From contig CM119270.1 in NCBI GenBank assembly GCA_051294375.1, forward strand, positions 13,013,117 through 13,077,116: DNA of 64,000 bases, read 5' to 3'. The translations under genes were made by a program, and so were the position numbers. The notes under the pieces were generated by a model that ran no database searches, was not told the origin of the DNA, and worked only from the letters and a program-made list of their open reading frames with translations. Positions 23,428 through 46,197 of this stretch are shown one piece after another; position 1 is the first letter of the stretch, and every line of letters starts with the position of its first letter. The DNA is from Paraspadella gotoi (taxonomy: Eukaryota > Chaetognatha).

Positions 23428-24576
23428 TCCCTGCCCCTCATCTCTCTTTCTCACACTCGACTTTAATTTCTCTTCTTAATTCTCGCCACAATTTGGTTTT
23501 GCCCGAAGCGCATCTCGCTTTTTCTTTTTTTTCCGGGCTTTGCTTTTTAGAACATCATGCGTTGACTTGTGTCATTGTTCATGATCTTTCTAATGTGTTT
23601 ACATCACTTTGTGTGATTTAATGTTTTTGTTTACGAAACGTTTCTTTTTATTGTTAATTACGTATAGATTTCAATGTTCATTATACATTTCTTGGTTATG
23701 TTAGTTTGAAACTAAAAGGTGCCTTTGGTAGTACGTTTCTATGCAAATTTCCCAACGAGTGTAAATTTTAGATTTTTTTTTCTATTAGTTCAAAGTATAG
23801 AAGGTAATCTGTACCTAAGTTTTCACTGATTTTATCTAGTAATAATTTTTTTACATTATTTCTTTTATTTGCATGAGTGTTTATTTTAAGTACCAATTTA
23901 TGGGAATAAGTTTCGACCTACTAATAATTATAAACTTATTGTATCTAGCCTAATGATTTTTGACACTTAATAGGTGTTCTATTTTATTCATTTGGTATTA
24001 TTTGAGAGCCATGCAAGGTTATTTTCGATTGATGAGAAACTTCCAAATAAGAGAACAATGTGGGAAAAAGAAGAATACGAGCTTATGAGCAAATTAGTCG
24101 AACGTCCATTTTATTTTTGTGATTTTTAAGTCCTTGAGGTATACAATACATGTATTTTATGCCCAAACCTTAAAAACGTATTTATGGGATTTAAAATTGC
24201 TATTTCCTTAGTGCTAAACACTACTTTGATACAAATATTAATGATTGCCAGTGAAGGTAATTGGAGAAGGCAATTATTTTGTATTAGACGCCTGCAATTT
24301 GCAAATGCTTTTTTGGCTTAGATGGCTGGCATACTTAGCGAACGCCTTTTATTTAAATGCTTATATAAATTTTTTATATTAAATTTGTATTCTTTGTTTT
24401 GCATTATTTCAAGGGGTTTTCATTATCTTTACAGTATGGTTTTTCTCGTTTGTAACATTTCTTGTGGCGATATCTCAGAGTCCCTTCACACTAGAGACTT
24501 AAATTGTGACTCATTTTGTAGCCCGCCGTCTGGAATTTAGGAATATATTCATTTTTATATAATTCTATAAGTCTTA

Positions 24577-24777
24577 AGGGCTAAATTTTACTTTCGCCGA
24601 CCGCGGTTATGGCGGCTTTTGAAAAATAATTGCAAAAATATATATATATTTTTCAAATTTAAAAAAAAATATTACTTAATTACCCTAAACCCTCTTAACC
24701 CTAATTACCCCTAACCTTAAACCACCCCTAAATTACTTTTAACCCTAACCCCGGTCGGCGAATGTAAAAGTAACCCT
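24577..24777. mobile_element. TA-flanked MITE-like element with telomere-like core
   Basis: This 201-bp unit is flanked by TA (24575-24576, 24778-24779). Its ends are inverted repeats of about 25 bp: AGGGCTAAATTTTACTTTCG continuing into CCGACC at the left, and on the other strand AGGGTTACTTTTACATTCG continuing into CCGACC. A TA duplication is typical of Tc1/mariner-type elements. The right half (about 24680-24750) contains several CCCTAA/ACCCTAA units resembling the animal telomere repeat in degenerate form. No coding capacity is seen. Confidence 0.7.
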
Positions 24778-25379
24778 TATATTATGTATCATACACAATG
24801 CCAAAACCTTCAAAACCGACTATCATTAATCTTTTTAAATTTTAAGGTTGGTAATATAAACAGTCGCGAAATGTTACAAACGAGAAAAATCATACTGTAT
24901 ATGGTTCTTCTTTAAATTTTTTTTCCTGGTTTTAAAATCATTTTTCAAATACCGTTTAGTTAATACTCGTTATACATTATTTCAATAATAAACCAAATAA
25001 AAATCAGTACCAAATACAAGAAAATATTCAATAGCTTTAAGTTTAAATTTTATGTTCGTATGTCGCGTTTAATACTCATAACTTGAGTTGCGAGTTGAAG
25101 CGATTGGTCAACACTAAAACAATAGTACAACGCTAATACTAAGTCGCCAAAAAGTATTTGGTTTTGGCCCGAAATAAAAACGGTTTCATGTATTTTTCGT
25201 ATTAGGTATATAATCCCCGGCAGCTACGAAAATTTGTTTTGCTCTCGCTTTTTTCTCCAATCATGGAAAAAAAATCGAATTTGTTAATTTACACAAAAAA
25301 GATTATCGTGAAATGTTTTGGTCCTACTCATCTTTTTCCAGATGAATTACAATTAAAAAAAAAGTATTTGAGAAAAAGA

Positions 25380-28300
25380 ATGGGGGTGGCCTCGTCGGGC
25401 AAAGGAGTTTCGGTGTTCGTCCCGCGTCGTTGCCTGGACAGCCCCTCCGGCCTTTTGTTCGGCTTTCTCTTTCCCGCGGAAACCGGGAACGTCGTCGCTT
25501 GTGCCGTCCTGTTGTTGCCACACTCAGCGTCTCATGGTAAGTCAAAAAATACATATACTTAGATTAATATTTACAGAAGGCTTTATATTAGAAAATGCTC
25601 TTTCGTTTTTTCGAACTGAGAATCGGTTCCGATGAAACTACTAGGCCGACCTCGGTGAAATTTTGCACGAATTAATTTTAGGGCAATAGAAATGGGACTA
25701 TCTGGTGGATTTTTTAAATTTGACTTATGACCCAGAATAGCAATTATCTTTCAGGTAAGCTCAGCCTATTCAATGACATAATAAATAGCCACGCATATAG
25801 ATTATAGAATAACATATGAGTTTATGTCCTCCAAGTGATTTGTTCAGAACCGATTCTCGGTCAGAAAAACGAAGTATGGCAACAGCCGGGTTGCCTGTGA
25901 TGCCCATTAGGATGGGGCATCTCACTGTTGGCTTAGGGGGCTTCCGACCCTCAGTGACACCTCCAGTCACTGGCGCGGTTACATAAGGACGGTCTCGCTT
26001 TGCCAACACAGAGGACTGGATGGAACACAACGCCTGGGATAGTGTGTTCCCCCTTTGAGCCAATGGGATTGGTTGAACGATGATGGACGTGAGGCGGTGT
26101 GAATATACCGCCACAGAAGAGCATTTTCTTATATGAAGACTTCTGTATATGTTTGTAGAGTCTAAAAATATTTTTTTACTGCTGTTTTAGTTAGCTTATC
26201 ACCCCTTTAATATCTGCATCATTATATAAAACTGGTACAACCAATATATTTATTAGTGGTCTAATTCTGGTCGGTGAGTGTTAAAATGTGAAAAAAAAAT
26301 GTTTTCATATCGTTTTTCTAAGACGACTCCGCCTATACGAAGGAAACGAATAAAGTTCCAGACAAAGACTTAACTCTTTTGGGCGTGTGGATAAACGAAG
26401 ACGGTCAACAACGGTTCGAAAATCTCGTCTCTGTAAACGAAAATATCCACTCTCAAGTTTTCTTCATTTTTGACGCAGTAGTAAGTTGTGCTTTGTGCAA
26501 TGTAAATATGAAATTGAAAGTTTGCATGTCAGTGTGGGGGCGCGTTATGCTTATCGCTTTGCTCGCAATTTTCGGTTATTTTGTTATATTTGTTTTATTG
26601 ACCGAAAAGAATTGTGTATTACATTGAACCAAATTTAAAAACTGTTTCATAAGATTTTTAAATAATATGATGTTAAGAAAAGGTTCCTTAATCCTTAACA
26701 TCACTAGCGATACTAATAAATTTCGCAACCATCTGTGCCAATGAAACAAAAGAACAGTCCTTTTCAAATTCTGATGATGCAGTCAAGAAAAAACACATAC
26801 ACCCACTAGATCCTCCTCTCTCTTATTTGGCCATAAGGAGAACTTATTTTTTCCTTTCCATTCTTTTTTTATTTGTTAAGATTTTCTTTCTGTTGTCTAA
26901 AACGACTCTTGATTAGGGTTTTTCTTGATTATAAGAAGGAACGAGTTATCATGCGAGATCCCGTCTTGACTTTAAAGAAAAAGAAATTTAAAAAAATGGG
27001 CGGATCCCGCCCAAAAAAAGAGTCGGGGAAATGATTCATGTTCGTAATTTGAGTGAGTAAAGAGTAAACAAATTATTTAAATTAATTCCTTATTTTGTAA
27101 ATGTTGACGAATTTCTGGGAATTGGTTACACGAGTGGTGTCTGAGAAAATGTTTGAAACGACATTCAAGTTATTTGGCGGAAGAATGAGTGACGAATTCC
27201 ACATTCAATTAATTTTGTTTTGCCTCAGGCACTTTCTCGCTCAATAATCCTGTCGTCCGACGAAACGGAAGACGTGACGACCAGAAGCGAAACGGTTTCT
27301 CGGTTGTACAAATTGGTTCGATCGCCACAAATAACTACGACTGCGTTTCGGGATGCTCACAGCCTGCTCCCCTCTAAAAACGCTTATTCGCCGGATCCCA
27401 TTGAGACGACTAAGTCGACTTCCTGCTCCGTGCAAAAACCCACTAATAATCAATGGATTCGCCCTTTTTTCTGGCTGCTCACGAGCTCGGCCCTGTGTCG
27501 CCAAGTACGTCTCAAGCTTGCCTGTCTCAGCTTTTCTTTTGGGAGGCTGAACGCCGTTACATCGGAAACATCAATTTCCCCGCGGCCTCGTGGAAACGTT
27601 TTTATTCGTCCCAACCTCGCGGCCATTCTCGCGCTTGACCTCCTTTTTGGCGTCGTCGCCTGTCACCTTCTGTGGATGCGAAAGGACTGGATATGTCGCC
27701 AGCGCGTCGTCGAATTGTCTCAGGGGGTCGCCTTCGAATTGAGGAGGCTCATTATTTGGTTGCAGGTGAAGAGGCGACTTTCACTTCACCGCGTCACATC
27801 GTCCTAACTTAACTTTACTTACCTTTTTTTGTAGGGAGCGCCGGCCGGTCTCAAGTTGAACGAGGAACTGTCTCTTTTCATGGGCAACTTTTTTTTCTAC
27901 CATATTCATCTATGGCTTGGGTCAGTTTAGACGCTTTTTTATGCAGCGAGTCTCTTTTCTTCTTTACCAAAGGCGTAATTTTTTTCATTTTTTAGTTATC
28001 TGAGTTTTCTGGAGCCAGTTCTCGAATTCTCTCTTCAAATTCTTCCATGGCTGGGCTGCGTCTTCGGTTTGTCGAGTCAGTTGGCGCTGGTTAACGACCT
28101 TCTCTCTTGTCTTGGGTAAATCTCTTAATACGTGAACTTCAAATGTCTCCACTCTAATTGAAAAGATGTGATTTAACACTTTAGCTAACCAATTTGCCAA
28201 GATATATTAGAAATATGTGTAGGCTATGAAGTTATTAGTAAGGTTTTATAATTTTATTCATTAACAAAAAGGGGCGAGATAATCATAATCTTCAAGTTGA

Positions 28301-29216
28301 TAATACTCCTACTTTCAGTCTCCACATTTACTGCTTCTACGTTTACGCCTCCCGCGTCTACTTTTTCCTCGTCCACGGCCTCGCATCTCTCTTCCGCCTC
28401 TTTCGCGGAAAAAAATGGAACCCCCTGCGCCGCAGGGTCGACTCATTTCAGTTTGATTTCGCCCAACTCTTTCTCGGTAAATCCTTGAGTTACTTTTATT
28501 TTTTTCCTTTTACCTTTAAGGTAATTTAAAAATTTGGGCATTACAGGAACGCTGACATTTACGGTGCTACTTTTTCTATTCCCAACCGGTTTCCTCTACT
28601 ACATCTTTTTTACCTTCCTTCGATTGGCGACGATGGGTAAGGCTCTAGTTTCGTCGAGTTTCTGAAAATATCACCGACGCTGCGACCCTCTTTTTTCCCC
28701 AGGGATTCAATCTTTGCTGACGCTCATCGTAAACGCCATCAATTCCTTTCCGGTTTATTCCCTCCTGCTGCGCTTCGCCGGTTTTCAGCAAACGGCCAAC
28801 AAGGTATAAAATACTATTTAAATAGGATGGTCATTTTTGACCTCTCTCCACATAGTACTTAAAATATGCACTTCTACATCGTGTATGAATTCGCTTCCCA
28901 GCCTTTTTTTGCCGTCCTTCCTATGGAATCAATCTCTTATAAATTGGATTCAAAACCTGGACCCGTGTTTGAACTCAAATTAGAACAGGTGACTAGAATG
29001 GGGGATTGGAGAAAAAAGGGTGAAAATAATCTTAATCCTTATTTTGATTATAAACTTTTTTCTCATCAGGCTAATTACCAGGAGGTATGGGAGGTCAGTC
29101 GCAAAGAGCTTCAACGATTTTGTCATTTTGGGGAGCAAACTAAAAACACCTTTGGCTGGCTAAAAACGCTTGCGAAAAAACTGGCCAATGGACAGCTGAT
29201 AAAATCAACTGATTAA
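25380..29216 (+). CDS. PIGQ: Phosphatidylinositol N-acetylglucosaminyltransferase subunit Q (GPI1)
   Basis: PIGQ is a membrane subunit of the ER complex that transfers GlcNAc to phosphatidylinositol, the first step of GPI-anchor synthesis. The ATG at 25380 gives MGVASSGKGVSVFVPRRC, aligning with the human N-terminus; an in-frame ATG at 25263 would add 39 residues. Later exons show the conserved core GAPAGLKLNEEL, FFFYHIHLWLGYLSF, LHIYCFYVYASRVYFFLVHG, FRGKKWNPLRRRVDSFQFD, a run of transmembrane segments (GTLTFTVLLFLFPTGFLYY) and LTLIVNAINSFPVYSLLLRF. The last exon ends NGQLIKSTD with TAA at 29214-29216. The large exon at 27228-27765 is poorly conserved apart from its membrane segment, as expected for this family. 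The first intron carries a copy of the 241-bp element. Confidence 0.9.
25875..26115 (+). mobile_element. Hairpin-rich non-autonomous DNA element, copy C
   Basis: This 241-bp copy, the same length as copy A, lies in the first PIGQ intron and is flanked by GAAG on both sides (25871-25874, 26116-26119). The ends are TATGGC and, on the other strand, TGTGGC. Stems include GATGCCC/GGGCATC, CAGTGAC/GTCACTG (25952-25972), GAACACA/TGTGTTC and GGCGGT/ACCGCC. Several stem positions differ from copy A on both sides of the stem, so pairing is kept. Confidence 0.85.
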
Positions 29217-29373
29217 TATGTGATAATTGCCCGTTATTACTCTATTATTTTATACTTTACAAAGATTTTTCTGACAATTACCTCAGGATTCTTTATTAGA
29301 CATACAATTCGTTCTTTAAACTTGCTGCCTTATCTAAACCCAGTTTCAGCTAAATGTGATATGTTTATCATTA

Positions 29374-30239
29374 ATGATGGCTCCTCCCAAAGCAAGGAAA
29401 CTCCTCGTCATGGGATTTCGTGCTGTAGGTAAGCAACTTTACTGCATTTTTATTCTTATTCTCTCCATCATTCCAAAAAAGGATACGATAGAATAGAGAA
29501 CCCTTAACCTATTTTGCCTTTCAAATCTCAAGGGAAGTCGAGTTTGACGATTCAATTTGTGGAAAACCAGTTCGTAGACTCTTACGATCCGACAATAGAG
29601 AACACCTTTCAGAAGCAGCTCAAATATAACGGTCAAGTTTACGACCTTATGATAGTAGACACGGCTGGCCAGGACGAATACTCTATTTTTCCTCAGGTAT
29701 TATGATTCCCATATAATGTAAAATTTTGGGTTTACTTTTTTTATAATTTTCCAGTCGTATTGTATGGACATTCACGGTTATATTTTGGTTTATTCCATCA
29801 ATAACGCCCAATCGTTCGAAGTCTGTAAAGTCATTTATGATAAACTTATGGATCTCGTAGGAAAGGTTCAGGTTCCAATCGTGTTGGTCGGTAAGTCCTT
29901 TATCTCGAATGAATAATTTGAGAAAGTATTGAATTGCCATTTACAATTTAAAGGCAACAAATCCGATCTTAATATGGAGCGCGTCGTTGAGGAGTCCGAA
30001 GCCAAGAAGACCGCGGCTTCCTGGAACGCCTCCTTCATCGAAGCCTCAGCCAAAGTCCCGGGTGCGTGGGACATTAAAATATTTGAAGATAAGAGGAGAA
30101 GTTATTGATTACCTTTACCTCGGCTCTTTCTTTCTTCTTTTCATCAGAATCTGCCAAGGATGTTTTTACCGCCGCTATCCGGGAGATTGAAAAGGCTGAA
30201 GGAATCGCTCCGAAAGAATCCTCGTGTAATATCTCCTAA
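29374..30239 (+). CDS. RHEB: RHEB small GTPase, activator of mTORC1
   Basis: RHEB-GTP activates mTORC1 on the lysosome and is switched off by TSC2. Five exons give about 180 residues. Two in-frame ATGs open the gene (29374, 29377): [22 protein letters not shown]. The G1 loop GFRAVGKSS has Arg where Ras has Gly12, a known RHEB feature. Other motifs are the effector region [14 protein letters not shown]3 DTAGQDEYS, the Rheb-typical [16 protein letters not shown]4 NKSD and SAK. The C-terminus CNIS is a CAAX box for farnesylation. TAA is at 30237-30239. It starts 157 bp after the PIGQ stop, with TTTCAG at 29344-29349 before the ATG. Confidence 0.95.
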
Positions 30240-30868
30240 TCGCAGAGATGCGTTTGCGGCTGGTCAAACTTTTCCCTTCGCCCACCCCTCTCCAGTTTTC
30301 CCCTCTTTCAAGCTTCCATCACCCATCTCCCAATGTCCTTCATCATTTGATGAGAGAGTATTTTGACATGTACATTGTACAATTGTTATTACTAGATCTT
30401 ATGTTCTGTTTTTCTTTTTGGCGAAATTTCACATCGTGGCGTAATTTGCATCAAATTAGTCGAGTATTTTTTTTTCTTGCTACCGATTTTTAATTTATTT
30501 CTTGAAGGGTCAGTATTTTTATTTTTCTCTTGTGTTTTTTGCCGAAATGATTTGGTCATGATTTAGGCAACACAAAGAAGTTCGGTAAATATCTGCCTTT
30601 CATAGATTAATTATGTACTAATATACGAATTATCGTATGCATTTGTTAGTATAATTTTAGAAATGTTACTGCATACGGCATCCTTATTTCTAAATAAGCA
30701 TTGCTTTCCAGTATCATTTTACAATTCGTTATTTGTATACATTCCCTTCAAGAAGGGTTTTATTTGCAAGAGTTTTTATTTAAATAACGTTCGAAATCCT
30801 TAGTCATTGTTAAACACAAACAGTCATGATTGAAAAACTGGTTCGTTCAACTTGAAACAAAATTAAAA
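30240..30868. other. Spacer between RHEB and C18orf32-like gene
   Basis: AT-rich with no supported coding sequence; it should contain the RHEB 3' UTR. AACAG at 30819-30823 could be a splice acceptor in the leader of the next gene. Confidence 0.5.
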
Positions 30869-31182
30869 ATGGTTTGTGTTCCTTGCATCGTGGTACCACT
30901 GCTGCTTTGGGTTTGGCACAAGTTCATTCAACCGTACGTGCTCATGATCTGGAATCCGTGGGGAAGCAAGAAAGTAGAGGGTGAGTACCGAGTACCTTTT
31001 CCTACTGCGGTTTATTACTTAAACAAGATTCTCGGAATCATCGGTCTTTGCTTTCAGGGGATAAATCGAATGAAAAGACGGAAGCGTCACTCGTGACGGA
31101 AAAGGGTGATCCGTCCTTTGTCAAAAACGACGTCAACGGCATTTCTTGTCCCCTCAAGGGAGAGACTAAAAAGGCGCAGTGA
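30869..31182 (+). CDS. C18orf32 (UPF0729) homologue, small membrane-anchored protein
   Basis: Two exons give about 79 residues. The N-terminus MVCVPCIVVPLLLWVWHKFI followed by QPYVLMIWNPWG matches the family start (human [20 protein letters not shown]), with a hydrophobic signal-anchor and the two conserved Cys. The hydrophilic tail includes a short DVNGISCPLKG segment comparable to the human DMNGLPTKG, and ends ETKKAQ with TGA at 31180-31182. The exon 1 donor is GAGG|GTGAG and the second exon begins after TTTCAG. The human protein is small, associated with ER and lipid droplets, and reported to activate NF-kB. Only family membership is claimed here. Confidence 0.85.
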
Positions 31183-31527
31183 CCCGGAATGGCGCCATTG
31201 GTGCTTCGACAGAAAAAAAAAACTGATGAATTCTATCCTGTGTACTGAAACTCATTATCAGTAGTTAATCGATGGGCTCTTGTCTTTAACTTTATTTCAA
31301 TGTCAATCTAACTTGTTCATTGCTTATTTATGTCTCATCCACGTCATCGGTTTTCCATTCGGTTATTCTAGTCACTGCACCTTTACTTTTTTTCTTTTCT
31401 ATAGAGAAATCGAAATAAACAGTGATTAAAAATACGATTGTAAAGTTTTTTAAAAATTAGCGTTGCCTTGAAATAACTTATAAAGAGACAAGTTTCCCAA
31501 GAAGTTGGATAATTACGAAACAGCAAA
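31183..31527. other. Spacer between C18orf32-like gene and CLTC
   Basis: Noncoding AT-rich sequence. AAACAG at 31518-31523 lies four bases before the CLTC start codon and looks like a splice acceptor. Confidence 0.5.
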
Positions 31528-43310
<11,783 letters not shown>

Positions 43311-43629
43311 CGACGTTGACGCCGCATTCGACGCCGGTCGTTGCTCCGGCGTGAGTCGAGTCGACGCTTTCACGTTCCTCAAACAAGTCGCGGGAATCGC
43401 TTTTCGAGTTTAAAATGTAAAAAAAATCATCGTCCAGGATTTCTTCATTTCACAAAACCACCGCCGCCAACGACGCAGACGACCACAAAAAACTATTATA
43501 ATCTTTTTTTTTATCGGAATTTTAAAGGACAAAAAAGGGGAATTTGTGCTCTCTCACTTTTTCTCTCGGCGCGCTAAATTTTATTTTTCCCCCTTCCATC
43601 GCCCCTTTCGCTTTTTCATCGTCTTCACT

Positions 43630-43655
43630 GCCCGACATATCTTTTATTGTCGGGC
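43630..43655 (+). other. Perfect stem-loop in the CLTC 3' UTR
   Basis: GCCCGACA and TGTCGGGC form a perfect 8-bp stem with the 10-base loop TATCTTTTAT, 320 bp after the CLTC stop codon. It does not match the iron-responsive or histone stem-loop consensus. It may be a regulatory RNA structure. Confidence 0.55.
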
Positions 43656-44903
43656 GATCATGCTTGGCGCCAAAAGCTGCTTCGTTGGTTTAATAATGTA
43701 ATGTTTTTTAATGAATAGTCGTCCAGGTGTATTTTTTAATCTAGTATTTTTGGATGGGGTTCTTCGGCAGTTAATGTGACAGTTTTTAACATTCAGAAAA
43801 CGAGGTTTTTCCATCCGTAAAGCGGTGTGGGCGAATTCGCTCTGAGAGACTCCCACTAGTTTTCTTTTCTATTTTGTCGCCATATTCTAGTCGATATTTT
43901 TCTTTTCTTATTTTGTATTGACGCGGTCATGAATGGCACTGTTTGTAAAGCTAAACGTATATTAATTACCCTTTTAAGAAATCAATTATGTTGTCTTCGG
44001 TTGAAGGTTCATCGATTTTTAGTGTTTCTCACTAAGAAAAGAATTGTTTCGCATTTTCGTCGGACAAAGGCGGAAGACATGTGACCCATAGATGTTGTAT
44101 GTTGCACGTAATTGATAGCACACTCTCTCATTCTTTTTCATTCGATAAGAGTAATTTTTTTCGCATCCCTATTATTAATAACGAAATTTATAATTCGAAA
44201 TTTTTTTTTTAGGGGGAGGATAGAGTCACATGAAGTATTAGACGTTTATTTCGCTCATGTTTATGTAGCAACTAACGTTTTAATTTTATTGTGGCTTCGT
44301 TTATAAGTGTTAGTACTTTTCGATATAATTAGTTAGTAAAATTTTGTAATTGCCATGCGTTATTCTGTAGGGTTGTTGTTAAACTCTGGCCGACATAGTT
44401 TTCGGCAGAATATACATTTGTTAAACGACGATTAAATTTCTCCTTGATCCTTACTGCTATCCTGTACACAAAAAGACTAGACATCGTCGGGTGATCTTAA
44501 AGAATGAGAAATATACAAAAAAAATCTTCACCCCAAAAAAAAACAGTTCTGTTGTTTTCGAGAAAGGTTGAAATTTTGCGAGCAACGCTGTTGTATATTT
44601 TTCATTCTGTATGAATATGTCACCCTCAAAGCGAAAGAAAAACGACAACTAAAAACTTAAATGTTCATGCGATTATTTCCCCTTATACCTATACATATAT
44701 CCTAATACGATCTTACAAGTTCAATTACAAAGGACTTAAAATCTTGGTACGCACTTTTACAAGATTCCTCTCTCATATTTTAGTGCGTTCGCGTCAATAA
44801 GATCTGGTTGTATAGAGATTTTAAAAAAAGAAATTCTGCGACGCTTGAAACCCACACACAAAAAAGAAAAAACTGGAATTTGTTCGTGGTTTCCTCCATT
44901 TCG

Positions 44904-44947
44904 GAAGACGGAGCCGACTCCTCAAGAAGACGGAGCCGACTCCTCAA
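44904..44947 (+). repeat. 22-bp perfect tandem duplication in the LSM4 leader
   Basis: A unit beginning GAAGACGGAGCCGACTCC is present twice in direct succession (44904-44925, 44926-44947), ending 46 bp before the LSM4 ATG. The unit length is not a multiple of three, which agrees with the region being untranslated. Confidence 0.9.
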
Positions 44948-44993
44948 GGTCGACAAACTCTCTCATCCCGCTGCCGACATTCGCGTCGAGGCG

Positions 44994-45720
44994 ATGGTGC
45001 TGCCGCTTTCCCTACTGCGGACGGCCGTCAACCATCCCATGCTCGTCGAGTTGAAAAATGGAGAGACATATAACGGTCACCTGGTCTCCTGCGATAACTG
45101 GATGAATATCAATTTGAGGTAACGCGGTTCAAGAGTTAACTTTTTGTTCATTTTCATGTATTCCCGATTTTTGCGCCATTTACCCCGGTTTTACTTTTTT
45201 GTTAGGGAAGTAATCTGCACGTCGCGCGATGGCGACCGATTTTGGCGAATGCCAGAATGCTATGTTAGGGGTGAGTATTTGCATCTCAATGGTGGTAAGG
45301 TTTTTTTGTTTGTTTTTTTTTCCGAAATTTATATGTGGATCATTCTTTAAACTTAGTTTTTTCTGTTCACTGGATTTTTTTTTAATTATCCCATTTCCAG
45401 GATCTACCATTAAGTATCTCCGCATTCCTGACGAAGTTATTGACATGGTTAAGGAAGACGTCATTTCGAAAGGTGTGATATGGACTCGTTTAATCAATTA
45501 CATTAGAACCCCAATTGAAGCTTTAAGTTGGTGCAGGCGGACGCGGCGGTCGTGGTGGAGCCGGGGACAACCCTGGCGGACGCCGAGGAGGATCGATCGG
45601 TCGTGGCGGTTCACGCGGCGGCGGTGCTGGCCGCGGAGGTGGCTCCGGTGGTGGACGCGGGGGTGGCGGGGAGGACGTGGCGGTGGAAGAGGTGGAAGAG
45701 GAGGACAGAGACAAACGTGA
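44994..45720 (+). CDS. LSM4: U6 snRNA-associated Sm-like protein LSm4, with an apparent frame break in the RGG tail
   Basis: LSm4 is part of the Lsm2-8 ring on U6 snRNA and the Lsm1-7 ring in mRNA decay. The ATG at 44994 opens [20 protein letters not shown]. The Sm fold follows: [20 protein letters not shown] (Sm1), then [20 protein letters not shown] and [20 protein letters not shown] (Sm2). The last exon (45537 onward) encodes the Arg-Gly-Gly tail. That frame stays Gly/Arg-rich until the four G at 45668-45671, after which it turns acidic and runs on. The other frame continues [16 protein letters not shown] to TGA at 45718-45720. One missing G would reconcile them, so an assembly error is likely. 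The Sm core identification is very secure; the tail is uncertain. Confidence 0.92.
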
Positions 45721-46197
45721 TTTTGTGATATTCATATCTCGTTGTTTTGATTTTTCGGTATTCTTTACCAGGTTGTTTTCTTTTTATTTCATAATTCATA
45801 ACAAAAACAATTTCATTTTTCGACTCCATTCTTTGACATAAAAAAGTTTTGTCATGTTCTTCGAATTACATTTTCGACCTTATGCTGGCATATTGATTGA
45901 CTTAGAAAAAGCACAAGCTAGGCGAGATTAATTTAAAATTGCCTAAATCAACAAAACTGCCCACTCTTTTTGTCTTGTTGTTTTAGGCCAGTTTGCTATG
46001 TCTGAAAATGTGTTGCTTTTTATTGAAGTAATGTTTGAGCACAATGCTCGTTTTTGAATAACCGAATGAAAGCTATAACCTCTGGAATTTAAGGAAAATT
46101 TCTAAAAAAGTGCAATTCATGATATTCGGCCATCACACATGACGTCCCTCCAAATTTATTTCATGTTTACAAGGATTTTTAAGAGACCGAAAAACCT
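45721..46197. other. Spacer between LSM4 and NPRL2
   Basis: AT-rich, noncoding. If the LSM4 frame is as sequenced, its tail would read on into about 45840. TTTTTAAG at 46176-46183 precedes the NPRL2 start. Confidence 0.5.

Larger units (their letters stand above)
22641..25379. other. Long spacer between SLC27A gene and PIGQ
   Basis: The first 300 bp should be the SLC27A 3' UTR (AATAAA at 22943-22948). The remainder is AT-rich with pyrimidine-rich stretches near 23220-23360. No gene is supported. It contains two perfect hairpins (23199-23219, 23401-23427) and a TA-flanked MITE-like element with a telomere-like core (24577-24777). The PIGQ reading frame is open upstream to an in-frame ATG at 25263. 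Confidence 0.6.
43311..44993. other. CLTC 3' UTR and spacer before LSM4
   Basis: The first part should be the CLTC 3' UTR and includes a perfect 8-bp hairpin (43630-43655). The rest is AT-rich with no supported gene. TATTTTAG at 44776-44783 could be an acceptor ahead of LSM4, and a 22-bp tandem duplication lies at 44904-44947. Confidence 0.6.

Noticed and set aside
24680-24750. Chromosome end or telomere
   Set aside because: The CCCTAA units are few and degenerate, lie inside an inverted-repeat element, and ordinary genes continue on both sides.
25239-25379. Extended N-terminus for PIGQ from upstream in-frame codons
   Set aside because: The frame is open, but the sequence is AT-rich and unlike the family; the ATG at 25380 aligns with the human start. 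ATG 25263 is kept only as an alternative.
45528-45728. 66-codon Val/Ala-rich ORF inside the LSM4 last exon
   Set aside because: It is the out-of-frame reading of the GGN/CGN-rich RGG tail.
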